Made by a program: the position numbers and the translations under genes. The notes beneath the pieces are model-generated. The model made no database searches. It saw nothing but the letters and a program-made list of their open reading frames with translations, and was not told where the DNA came from. A stretch of DNA of 42,456 nucleotides from assembly GCA_033557835.1 (NCBI GenBank), contig JAWQRO010000339.1, positions 1-42,456 of the forward strand, read 5' to 3'. How positions within the stretch are numbered: position 1 is the stretch's first letter; the number at the start of each line of letters is the position of its first letter. Of the stretch, positions 1 to 10,998 are shown in pieces. This stretch comes from Helochares maculicollis. Taxonomy: Eukaryota; Arthropoda; Insecta; Coleoptera; Hydrophilidae.

Positions 1-1506
1 TTTTTTTTGTTTCTTTAAAAAAAAATTATATCTCTATGTGCTCGATATTAACAATTCCTTATACATTTAAGTCTCATTGCCATTACCTTACAACTGGCAC
101 AGCTATATTATGAGGTCATTCAACCAATACATGCAAGAACACCTTTACATTATGATCATGAAAAAATTTGACCTCTAATTCTTCACGGATCTTCACATTT
201 CAGGGTCCATGAAATTATTTTCTTACTTCTACTTTTGCACATGTAGAATTACTCATAATGCCGATAGAATTTTAGAGCTTTACGAGTTAGCTATTTGTTA
301 AAATAGTTTTGGAATTGATATTCAGTACACACATCTTAAGTGTAAATTGAAATTAGTACATGCAAAGCTTCTGCCTTATCAGACATTAACGTTAAAAATT
401 GTAATATTTGTATTAATAGCTTAATTTTATGGTTAAATTCTAAACGTAGAGACGTAAAATTTAGACTGAGCAAGGCTTCATTTAAGTACTAACATTCAAA
501 TTTGTTACCAGATAGTATAAAAATCCATCAGTATATTTCCTAATGAACACGAGAGAGTCCATTTCTTATATACTAAATGAATTTTTAAAGTTATACATTT
601 TTGGCATTCCCAAAAATTTCACAAACAAAAACGTCAAGATTACAAACTTTGACCCTTGGTGGATTCTTACGAAATTTGTTTTAAGCTTGATATTGTTCAT
701 TTGGGGTTTTACGCCGTAATGGTTTATTAACAATTAGTCCATTATTTGCAATTACTATATGCAAGCTGAATATTTTATTTTTAATAAACCTACAAATGAA
801 AAATTAATATTAAAATTGATGTTTTGCCTGCATCTTGAAAACAAAGTTCTATTTTTGAACTCTAGTGGCTATATTTTAATTCCTAAGAATTTTAAAATGT
901 TCATATAATAGGAAATTTAAAATACTTTGCAAATCCTGCCTGCTTTGCTCGCTCTGCTTGCTCATCCTTCAAGTACCATATTATGGACAAATTCATTTGA
1001 ATTGCAAAATGGCAACATAGTAGAAAAGTAGGAATACTCCAACAATGAAGTAAATTTCACTTACTCGGCGAAACTTTAAACACCTATTTAAGCGAACGAT
1101 GTTAAGAGTGCAATATCGTATATATAACACTTAAGTGAACAGATTGAGTGAAGAGAGTTATACAAGTGATGTAAATAAATATTCATAATGTATGTATTAA
1201 TAATTATTATGAACCTAAAGTTAGAACTAAAGAATTTTGACAGAATCTCCCCGTATACTTTACGAGAAAGAGTCTAACTGTAAAAATTTGGAAAATAAAT
1301 AATTTTTTAAACTAAAAAACCGTCTTCCGCGTAAACTGAGGACACACAAAAGCGTGTTAAAATATAATATAAAATATTGACTTTCAGTTTGATTTTCATC
1401 GTACGATTAATATTACGTAAATAAATTGGTATTTTCATGCAGTTTATGAATGTATATGTGGATGTTAAGTCAACACCATAGATTTTATTGAAATAAGCAT
1501 CCCTGC
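1..1506. other. Gene-free AT-rich DNA
   Basis: No ORF, RNA gene or element signature is recognisable here. The stretch is AT-rich with scattered short homopolymers and many stops in all frames. I see nothing further in it. Confidence 0.6.

Positions 1507-1533
<27 letters not shown>
1507..1533. repeat. (AT)n microsatellite
   Basis: An uninterrupted alternating A/T run of 27 bases. Such tracts recur at least five times in the window and are typical of insect non-coding DNA. Confidence 0.95.
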
Positions 1534-1537
<4 letters not shown>

Positions 1538-4500
1538 TGTGTAAGTTACCTAAAGGAAACATTATAAGCTTTGAAATACATACTACAGAGGTACATAATT
1601 CTTAGGCCAACAAGAGCTACAGAATTTCTAAAGATATATGCAATAAATTTACTTCTACAAATATATCAAAATTTAGGACTAGAACATTCTATTAGTTCAC
1701 GTGCTCACAAAAGGCATTTCAACTCGAAAGGATGTCCCAGTTTAGGGTATTTTCTACCGCAAAATTCCTGCAAAGCAGCATTTAGTATAGAAATTTGGCA
1801 AACTAACGCCCTAAAAATTTTAGTTCCAGACGTCGACATCCAATAAAGCTGCGATGCATATTTTAAGTTTTAAATAGAAATTTCGTTATAGTTCCTGAAC
1901 TTATTTTTAAAAATTTTAATTTCTTATAATTACACTAATATATACAATTTTTTTATTGAAAGTGTGGTTGTATATGATAAGAATACACCAGAGTATTCAA
2001 TATAAGCCTCTGCAGAAATTCTAGTTGAGCTGGTGTGCTGCTACCAATGGCCTTAAAATTGTTACTGGATTGCAGGATCGAAATAGAATATACCTTATTT
2101 GCCAGGAGATCGAGGAATACTTTAATGGAAGAATGCTCTCAGAAACATAATAAATTAAATGCTAGCAGTATTTTAAATTTTTATTACTACCAACTTCAGC
2201 AAAGTGGTGAATTAATGTTGAACAAAGACTACCATCTAAGTAATTTTCACTGATACGCGAGAAATATAAAAGCAAAAAAGCTATGCAGATGAGATTGTTT
2301 TCTCCTACCAAACTTATGCTACTCATGACAACAATTAAGCCAACTGCAAAAGTATAAAATATGAAAATTAATACTATTGATTTAATTATTCCCTATTGAG
2401 TTAAATGTTTCACTTTTTCCAATTGAGTTCCCGAAAACTGTCAAACTGGGTCAATTAGTTTCATTTTTCATGATGGTAGCAATTTTGCTCTCTTAGATAT
2501 GTCATCAAACACATTCAATTACTGTTTTGTTTTCTGGGGTCTCGTTTGTCAGGCATATCAACAAATTAAAATTGCTAGTTCATAAAGGTAATGAACCTGA
2601 CCGCACATATAAGAAATGCTTTAAAAAAAAATAAAATTATTATTGATTCAACTGTATTAAGCTAATGTTTAAAAAATATGTTAATTTTAAAGATTTAGGA
2701 CCTAATTGTGCGCTCGCTGTTCATTAGCGAAAAGGGAATGCGTATATGTATACGTAGAATTTGAGCAAAGAGTTTTTTGAGAAATAAATTTAAAATATGA
2801 GTTGCTTAACTTTCATGGGATTCCTAAACTCAAGTTACAGGGTAAATTATTACTTCGGCAAGCGAAAGTCCAGTTTATTTTGCGGTTAGCTTGTACGGTC
2901 GGCAGCAATGATAATTGACTGCTCTACCCTTTCAAAATATATACTCCAATAAGTTTTCGTAAAACTTTGCTGGCGGATTCAATATTATAATGTTTATTAA
3001 TTACTCGCGTCGAGAGAGATTCTGCGAAAAAGCGTCAGTGTAGTTTGAACATCACACAAGAACGATCATTTCCTCTGTTTTGTAACTTGCTTCCTCGTAA
3101 ACTTCCTTAAAGTTTTCTAATAACTATTGCAATAAAACTGCTCTGTCTGTATTATGTATTATGACGAAACATTTCCAAAATGATTTTTTTGTTGGAGATT
3201 TTTTTGCAAGCAAAATATACGCGTTTTCACTATAGCCTTACTAAATTGTACATTGTAAATATCTTTTTCGAAAAATGTAATTTCAGCTGGTAGCTTTAAT
3301 TACTAAATGTTCCTACTTATTTCAATAATTGATTCAAGCTTTCAATTTAATATGCAGCAGTCTTTAAAATATTAATAGTGCCTTCAAAATGAATATGTAC
3401 TGTAATATTAATGCACAAGTTTATGATCTTTGCTAATGTTACTAAACTACACCACACAAGGCCTCTTCACAACTTTGAGCTCTCTTGTTTCTTATGTACT
3501 AGTTTGCTTGTTATGCTCCCAACACTGTTAGCATGTAACTTTATGACGCCCATTAAAAATTTCTAAAGCTATGAACTGTCTGTCCAAATATTTTAGTTTA
3601 CATCAGTTCACTGGGTGCTTGCTTAATAGAAAATTTTCCGCTTTACCCTCTAGATTTAATTTCAACAAATCCTTCTCAGCTGATTTTTTAAAGTAAATTT
3701 CAAAGCAAAATTTTTATAAACCCTTTTTTATTTTATTAATGTATAAAATATAAAGAAACCACTCACAGGAAGAAACTCTTTCTTTATCAACTCTGGCGTT
3801 AATGGAATGACAAGTTTCTGCTTTGTTGTATAGAGAAACGCGTCAAATTGTACATTATTTAAAGGAAAACTGGCGGATGGGTGTTGTCTGGGAAATAAAT
3901 TAGGCTGAAGACAAGGATCAACGATGGAAATTTATGACACTGTAAAACAGCACACGAAATATGTAAGTAAATGAATAAACATAATATGCATTCGTGATGC
4001 CGCAGTGACCTGGAAGGAGGCAGATTTGAATTAAGATAAAATTCAAAACAAGCCGGTTAACTGCCGTAAGGAACCCTTTTGTCCTTGTTATCATAATTGC
4101 TAAATTCATCTTACTAATTCAAAAACATTGCTCCCTGGGAGGCAAGTTTTTCCTTTTTAACTCGAATCGTTTAGTTGAACTCACTTCCAGTAACCATAAG
4201 CCATTTTATGTAAATTCCCCAGAGAAGTTTAATTATTCGTAAATTGCTCTTCTAATTGAAACAATTTAAGGAACCATTCGAGGCTTTGGAGTAAGAAAAT
4301 ACAAAAAATCCGTGACTTAGTTTAAATTTCCTGGAAATTTGATAGATAATTACAGCCATAAAGCAGAAATTATTGGTTGGCAAGTAGCATGCAGCTTTTT
4401 ATTCATTAAAAATTTAGAGAATTTTCTACATTGTCGCACAGAAGGCTTTTTTGATTATGCAATCCGAGCTTTACAAATTAATGCTTAATTTAGCTTATTG

Positions 4501-4575
4501 TACGATAGAGTAATTAAGGTTCTGCATTGAATGTTTTAGTGTTTAAACAGTCTTATTCGTTAGATCTGTCGTGTA
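1534..4575. other. Gene-free AT-rich DNA
   Basis: This stretch contains two short ORFs (about 1571-1846 and 2035-2253, plus strand). Their translations resemble no family I know and their length is compatible with chance, so I do not call them genes. No transposon ends, tRNA or clear regulatory block could be seen. Confidence 0.5.
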
Positions 4576-4890
4576 ATGGCCCGTATAATAAGATGCCTGT
4601 ACGATTTTATGTTAACGTCATATTTGACGCGACTTGCCGAACAGAGTCATCATAGATCTATTCATATTAATTTAAGGATCAGTGTAAAGAATAATTCTCA
4701 GCACTTGTCAAGGCGCATTCATCATACACTACATATGTGTAGTATGCTATACAATACATTCTGGGAATTAGTGGATCGCCTAGATGTTGGTACCAAATCT
4801 GTAAACCACTTCACATTGGACCAAGCACTTACTTATTTAAAGAAACTTGGAACTGATATCCAGAAATATAAACAAAATGCCAATAAATAA
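4576..4890 (+). CDS. Unassigned 104-codon ORF
   Basis: I do not recognise this protein. It is one of the longest stop-free runs in the window and follows an in-frame stop at 4561-4563, so the ATG at 4576 is the only plausible start for an unspliced reading. The first half is rich in His, Ser and Arg. The last 40 residues (starting WELVDRLDVG, then a LDQALTYLKKL stretch) look like an amphipathic helix with a Lys-rich tail, which is more protein-like than the other short ORFs here. An AATAAA lies at 4882-4887, just before the TAA stop, and a small hairpin (4886-4906) overlaps the stop. No signal peptide or membrane segment is evident. It may be a small gene, a piece of a retrocopy, or chance. 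It lies about 110 bp from a mariner relic on the opposite strand, and I see no link between them. Confidence 0.25.
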   Translation: MARIIRCLYDFMLTSYLTRLAEQSHHRSIHINLRISVKNNSQHLSRRIHHTLHMCSMLYNTFWELVDRLDVGTKSVNHFTLDQALTYLKKLGTDIQKYKQNANK

Positions 4891-4906
4891 TCATACCATG
4901 ATTATT
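4886..4906. other. Short hairpin after ORF
   Basis: Perfect 9-bp arms (AATAATCAT / ATGATTATT) around a 3-base loop, overlapping the stop codon of the ORF that ends at 4890. The structure is visible, but a function is not implied in a eukaryotic genome. Confidence 0.7.
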
Positions 4907-5057
4907 TGCTGGGCTGACATACGTTACTTGTATGTAGAAAGCTAAACTAGAAATCTAAATGATCTTCATTCATCTTATTTGTCAGCATGTTGTGTGTCTA
5001 CTAGATTGTGCAATAAGTTTCGCAGTTCGATAAGCAAAAACAATTTTATGGTTTAAA

Positions 5058-5096
5058 ATCCACTTTATTATTTAAATATTAAATAATAAAGTGGAT
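5058..5096. repeat. Perfect 18-bp-arm inverted repeat
   Basis: A 39-base perfect hairpin: 18-base arms (5058-5075 and 5079-5096) that start with ATCCACTTTATTATTTAA, separated by ATA. One arm is the last six codons of the mariner transposase relic on the minus strand; the other lies in its 3' flank, so the second arm looks like an inverted copy of the first. Confidence 0.95.
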
Positions 5097-6066
5097 AATA
5101 TCTCCCTGGAAACAAATACATTTGTTCCAACGAGATTCTAATTTATGAACTCATTAAAGTGAGAATCTGGAAAGGTTGCAAAATAAATTTCAATGTCTGT
5201 TATTAACTAATCATATGATGAAAAACGCTTCGGATGCATGATTTTTTTTAGGTCTTGAAATAAAAGGAAGTCGCTAGTGTATAAGGTAGATCCTCCAATA
5301 ATGCTTATAATTTATAGATTTTTGCTACTGTCGAAATACTCTTGTGACATGGTGTATTGTTCTGATAAAAAAAGATTTTCTTCTTCTGCAACCCGGGTCA
5401 TTTTTAACGAATTTTTTACGTCAGATAGTCTAAAAGGTCACAAGTATATTCAGGAATTATCGTTTTACCAGTTTGCAAGTAATTTATAAACAAAACTCCT
5501 TTCGCAACCCAAAAAACTGATGCAAACACCTTTTTGGGCGATTTCTGGACAAAAACATGTTTCCGAGCCGAAGAACTACGTGCACACTACTCCTTATCCT
5601 CTATTCAGGATCATGATAGTAGATCCGAGTCTGATTCATAGAGACGAAATGATGCACAAAATCTACTATATCTATTATATTCGAAACCGCTCTATATGGT
5701 GCTGAAAAATTTGCATTCGAACGTGTTTTTATTCCATTGTTAGTGAATGTGGCACCCATTATGCACATAGCTTTCTGATATTCTATATTTCAGTCAATAG
5801 ATTGCTTCGACTGCCCTATAGTATGCCAATACGGTATCTTACATCTTTTCTACGATTTTTGGTGTTGTTGCTGTTTTTGAACGTCCTTGACGAGGATCGT
5901 CTTCATGGCTTGTAAAACCACGTTTAAATTCAGCAACTTATCTTTCTACAGTACTAATTGAAGATGAAGAGTCATTATACACTTTCAATATTTGTTCATA
6001 AGTTTCATTTGCTTTTAGACCTTCCAAAAATACTAAATCAATCATTGCACAATAGTTGATTTTTCT
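5079..6066 (-). pseudogene. Mariner transposase pseudogene
   Basis: The minus strand encodes broken pieces of a mariner-family transposase (DDE/D integrase that cuts and pastes the element at TA sites). Reading from about 6060 downward, the N-terminal helix-turn-helix region is recognisable, ending in VAEFKRGFTSHEDDPRQGRS and then KTATTPKIVEKM at about 5850-5950. Further down come traces of the MRKLCARWVP region (about 5750). Near the C-terminus the pieces are DFLLFQDLKK (about 5255-5285), RFSSYD and SRWNKCICFQGD (about 5100-5135). The stop is at 5079-5081. The reading changes frame several times and has many stops; the middle catalytic part is poorly preserved. This is known family order, read by eye. 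It cannot make a working enzyme. Confidence 0.75.
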
Positions 6067-6239
6067 ATTGCAAAAACAGTACTGTGATACGTCAATATTA
6101 AACAACTTGTTAACAAAGAATGAATTGACAGAGTGACATGAAATTTCACATACGTTTATATAGAGAGTGTATCAGCATAACAAATAAATTACATGGTATG
6201 GTTTATTTTGAAGATTGTCTCTTTGAATGTTTATTCTGA

Positions 6240-7000
6240 TGATATTTTGGTATTGGATTCCTAGAACTCAATTATGTTATTCAAAAACTGCAAATTTTGA
6301 ATCCCCAAATGTTTTATCTAAAACCTATTTTCAATAGGTTAAAATGTTGATTATGTAGTCTAGCGCTGTTAATCTTGAATATCTTGAATATTTTATGATA
6401 TTTTATTCTACAGAGTTGAAGTTATAAGTCTAAATATTGCTTCGATTTACAATCTTCAGCCTATATTAAAATTTGGAACAAAAACCTTAAATTTTTTAAA
6501 AACTTTATATTTAATTTTTTTAGTTCTAAAGTAAAACTGAATTGTTTATTATATTTACAAACATTTAAAACTCAACACCTTATATGTTCTATCTTTGGTT
6601 TTGATTGTGTTATTTCTGATATTATTTTGTGCTTCTGAGTTTGCAGTCTAATAATTTGAATGACAAATTTCTCATTTTTAATCCTAAGAAATTGCACTTT
6701 GTATTTTATAACCTTGAGGGAGTAATTACAGGGTCCACATTTTAGATTGTGCGATCCTGAAATCGCAAGCTGTTAGCTGTCTTTCTAAGAATTTGAATGT
6801 TTCATGTTTAATTTTGATCTTCGGATCTTAGATTCACATTTCAGATATTTTAGATTCGACTCTTCATTTTGAACTTTTTAAGACTTTTAATGTGATTTTT
6901 AAACAATCTTTCACTTCCAATTTACTCTGTACCATTTGGCTTAGTTCAAAAAAGTTTCAACTATAATGTAATGTTTAAGGTCATGATTTTTAAATTATCT
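6240..7000. repeat. T-rich repetitive-looking tract
   Basis: No gene. The plus strand is markedly T-rich over A and contains many variants of short words such as TTTTGAATC, TTTTAGATTC, ATCTTGAATA and TTTCAGATATTTTAGATTC. The clearest run is about 6780-6900. The spacing is irregular, so it could be an eroded tandem array or simple sequence drift. Confidence 0.35.
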
Positions 7001-7300
7001 ATTTCTCAACTTAAAATAATATTGTTATTAGCATTGAAGTAATCTTGCTGCTAAATTTATATAAAGTAGATAACATTTTTTACTGTCCGTTGTTAACACA
7101 CTTTCTTTGTATTCTGTTAGTTCTTGGTTTGAAGTTGATTTCCACAATTATCACGTACATTTTCTAGCTACCTGCATAAATATCTATGTAAAGATGATTT
7201 AGCACACAAAAAACTTAAAGGAAAACTTGCGTTCTTGAACCGTTACATTTTCTGGCGTTTCGGAAAATATTTTGATTTATTTAATATATATTCTTGGTTC

Positions 7301-7319
7301 TATATATATATATATATAT
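7301..7319. repeat. (TA)n microsatellite
   Basis: Uninterrupted alternating T/A run of 19 bases. Confidence 0.9.
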
Positions 7320-9929
7320 TGCAGTGAAAATAATAGTGCCTAGATTTTATAAATTGCTTAAAATGAAGTTTTTACATTCATTAGAATAAACTGAATAAAA
7401 TTTATCGATAGCAGATAAATCTAACACCTAACATGTTTTTGCTAAATTTCTTGTGTGTAACAAAACCGAATCTACAAGCCGTCTGAATGTTTTTGGGCGC
7501 ACCTAAATTGAACCAGTACGAAGGTCCGTTATAGAAGAAACTGACAAATAGGCTCATTTATACTAACTCTTGACGTACTAATATAGCCTTTTTTATTTCA
7601 GCTACATGCTTGACCTAATCGTCGAGGCCAATTCACAAGTCGTTACATTTTCCGACAAATTTTAATAAATCGCTTCCTTAAATTATGTCAAAATTTTAAT
7701 GTAAAAATTAGCAGATATTGAAAATTGGCCTCAGCCATAAATCTTCTATTAATCTCCCTTGTTCTCATGGCTCCTGTTCATTAATCTTTCCTATCGATTT
7801 TGTCTCTGCGGACGTACAGCGAAATCGCATTTTCGGTAAAATACTTGGTTAAATATGTTGATTAAACGTCCAGATCAGATTAGGTGTAACTTCGTTTAGT
7901 TTTATTTTGCGTGATTTTTTTGCTGGGTGGTAGGACGTACTTCTACCCTTATATGGTCTAGACCCATATATCATTCGAACAGATTAAACTCAGAACAACG
8001 AGTATGTTTCAGGCTGTAAATCAGGATTGTGGCCATAAATTTATTTAATGTAAGCTAGACGATGAAGCTACTAAATATTTTCCACTGGGTAGATTATCTA
8101 GTTTTCAAATCATACTGAAAATATGCAGCATTAACTCGTCTTCGCATGTCTCGCTAAGATATTGTAAGCTAGGCTAATACTAAGAAAATTGTAGCAACAG
8201 TACAAACGTTGGTTTGAAAGGCTCGTTACATTATGATACCAAATCGTTTACCCGGTGTATTTTAACATTGAAATATTTCTTGTTTCATTTGAAAGCATTT
8301 GATATATACTTTTGTATAACTACTGGTTTTTTACTATTTATTACAATACTAGGAAATGTTTTTCTTTGTATATTTTATGAAAGTGTGCGGCTAGGTGAAG
8401 CAGTAGGTTCTGCCATTTAATAGGAAAACTACAGTGGAAACAAATGCATTTTATAATCATATAGACATATCTGATTGAAAGAGACAAACTAAAGTTTTCA
8501 ACATTTAAAATTCATTAGTATCAGTCCTCTTCTTTGGCTATTGAAAAACGTATCCTAATAGCTGGTCCTTAAATTATCTGAAGCTGAGCACAAGAGTAAA
8601 GAATTTGTCCATTACAGGGCTACTATAAAATTGTGGAAGATAACATACTATGAAGTTAAATAATTACTAACAATTTCAGAACAATTGTTATGATTTTATT
8701 TAATCGACCATATATTACATAAGTGCCATTTGATATTATGTATTTATCGACACCATAACAAAGCGCCATTAAAATATTACATATCACTAAACATATTATT
8801 ATTATCCAATACTCAGCGAACGATTCCAATAAACACTGAATTTATAAAGCTGTGTTTATAGTCACACAATACCACTCTAAAACAAGCAATATTAATTAAA
8901 AACTGAATAGTAAACGTATGGTTTTATGAACAAAACATTTGTTATAATATATTTCTTTTTAGTCGGGTATTATTACATTAATAAAATGAATCATTTTACC
9001 ATAGTGATATAACGCATTGTTTATATTAACATGGAATTTTTTAATATTTCACAACGCTTCCATTGGAGAGAAAAAGTCCCCTTATAAGTTATAAATGTCT
9101 TGACATTTACCTAGTGGAAGCGAAGCAAGCATACCAATATGTAAACATCCATAAAGTACTTTGTTTATTTGCCTTGCCTAAGAAGCTGAAGCTCCCAAGA
9201 AGGGAAATTGTGAGATTTTTCAGCTGAGTCAATAATATAAAACTATTTTTATGGCCAACGTGTTCTTACGTGAAATACAAAATGTTTTATTTTTGGGCAT
9301 CCCCATGTTCAATACTGAAAAATTATTCTGCTTCATTAATACCTGTTATTTCGGAGGCATATATTTACAGTTATAAGCGAGGAGGGAGCAGCAAACATAA
9401 AGTTTTAATTACAAATTAGAGAATATTGGAAATTGAGACCATATTAATTGGAATATGGAATATATACATCGGATTGGTAGTTTGTGTAAATAATGAACAG
9501 TATGAAGCTCATAAAGTTTTATAAATAATGAATATGTTGCCATAGAGTGAAATCAATACCGTTGCAGATTGTAGCGCAGCGTTTTGAAAATTGATATCCA
9601 GAAAGTCACGTTCGAAAAGTTGTGTAAAACTTTTGAATTTTTTATATTCATCAATATTTTCCGGATAAACACTCCAATTCTGAAAACTAGGTTGCGGTGT
9701 TGCCAATTTCCCAACTGGATTCAGTAAACTACTTTTATTTTATAATAGCCGATTGCAGGGAATTGAGATTGAACTGGAGTTGAAATGTTGAAGAACGTAC
9801 TTGTAGTTGATTTGATTTAGATATTTAAAAACTAAAAATAAATCTAGAAGATGAAATTGTTCGTGCTATTAATGAACAAAGTCCTTCGTATGGTAAATTT
9901 AGCAAAAACTGAAATAATCAATGGCTGAG
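7320..9929. other. Gene-free AT-rich DNA
   Basis: No recognisable gene or element. A 68-codon ORF (8214-8420, plus) contains a hydrophobic stretch but matches nothing I know and is within chance expectation. A 65-codon ORF on the minus strand (9509-9706) is likewise unsupported. Confidence 0.5.
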
Positions 9930-9957
9930 TATAATGAACTTAGCAAAGTTCATTATA
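9930..9957. repeat. 12-bp-arm hairpin
   Basis: Perfect inverted repeat TATAATGAACTT / AAGTTCATTATA with a 4-base AGCA loop, and GGCT...AGCC in the flanks extending the pairing imperfectly. No flanking element is recognised. Confidence 0.9.
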
Positions 9958-10971
9958 GCCATTTAGCGGCTTAAGTGAACAACGAAAAGATCAATATTCT
10001 TTCGTGGCTTGTTCGCGACTAAAATAAATTATACTGTAATTTCTGAGAATTTAATATGTTTTTTTCAGTAGTAATATTAGCGTTAATCGCAGGTTAAGTT
10101 ATTACATGCGATATTTTGCAATCAAGAGCTACAAATATTTAAAATCCTATCTGATAGCTATTAATTAAACGAGTTTTGTGTAGATGAAGCTATATAGTAT
10201 TAGAGATTGTCTAGTATTATTGTACAACAAATATCTATGTTTAAAAATTAAATAAACGCTTGTGAGAATTTAAATAGTCTAAGCATTCAAGTATGCCTCA
10301 AAAGAATGGCCAATTATTGTAAAAATAATTAAAAACCACAATAATGCAATAATTCAGAGTATTATTAATAGAGAAGTATTAAGTAAACATAGTTCACAAT
10401 AAGAGAAATGAAGATTACAGTACAATCCTTAAATTTAGTAATTGGCAATTTTAGTACAGTAATTGTCTTTTTTAATCTTAGAACACTGCACGGTTTTTTT
10501 CCTGATTATGGGTCAATAAAAATTTGTAAATTATTAAAATTTTACATCAAAATTAATTTTAATTATAAATTGATAATATTTAACTAAGACATTTTTAAAA
10601 GTTAACCGCTCCACTCTCAAATATTATGCATATATAATATCTATATCATTTCTAATATAAATATCATTATCAGAAAATAAGCATTGTAAAAACTATTTAC
10701 TCCAGGAGTGGAAAAATTATAGTTGATTTCTGCGAGCAGCCACAGAATACGTTTGTTGGTAACAAATTATTCCTTTACGTGTTCAAGAATGACAAAGCGG
10801 TCTAAGCGGTTTGATAATTTTGAAGCACATTTAGTTCATGAGTCCAACTAATTTAATTTCATAAATATACCAACTGAAACTGAAAGGTATATGAATGGAC
10901 TTCTATATTTTAACGAATTTCCTTCCGCATTGCTATGAATGCGAACTGTTACGCCAGCTTGATTTTGAAAC

Positions 10972-10998
10972 GTCGGCGTCGACGTCGGTGTTGGCGTC
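10972..10998. repeat. Imperfect GTCGGC hexamer repeat
   Basis: About four and a half copies of a 6-base unit (GTCGGC, GTCGAC, GTCGGT, GTTGGC, GTC) in a GC-rich island within AT-rich DNA. In one frame it would encode alternating Val and Gly/Asp, but no ORF surrounds it. Confidence 0.8.

Larger units (their letters stand above)
5004..6190 (-). mobile_element. Degenerate mariner-type transposon
   Basis: An old mariner-superfamily DNA element defined by the transposase remains it contains. The left end is placed at the sequence starting AGATTGTGCAATAAGTTTCG (about 5004), which resembles mariner terminal repeats in style. The right end is only estimated. A weakly similar sequence near 6170-6190 (reverse complement reads TTATGCTGATAC) may be the other repeat, but the match is poor. 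The length of about 1.2 kb fits the usual mariner size of about 1.3 kb. No clean TA duplication could be fixed. Confidence 0.6.

Noticed and set aside
1571..1846. 91-codon plus-strand ORF
   Set aside because: No recognisable domain or composition bias; length is within chance expectation for a 42 kb window, and no supporting signals flank it.
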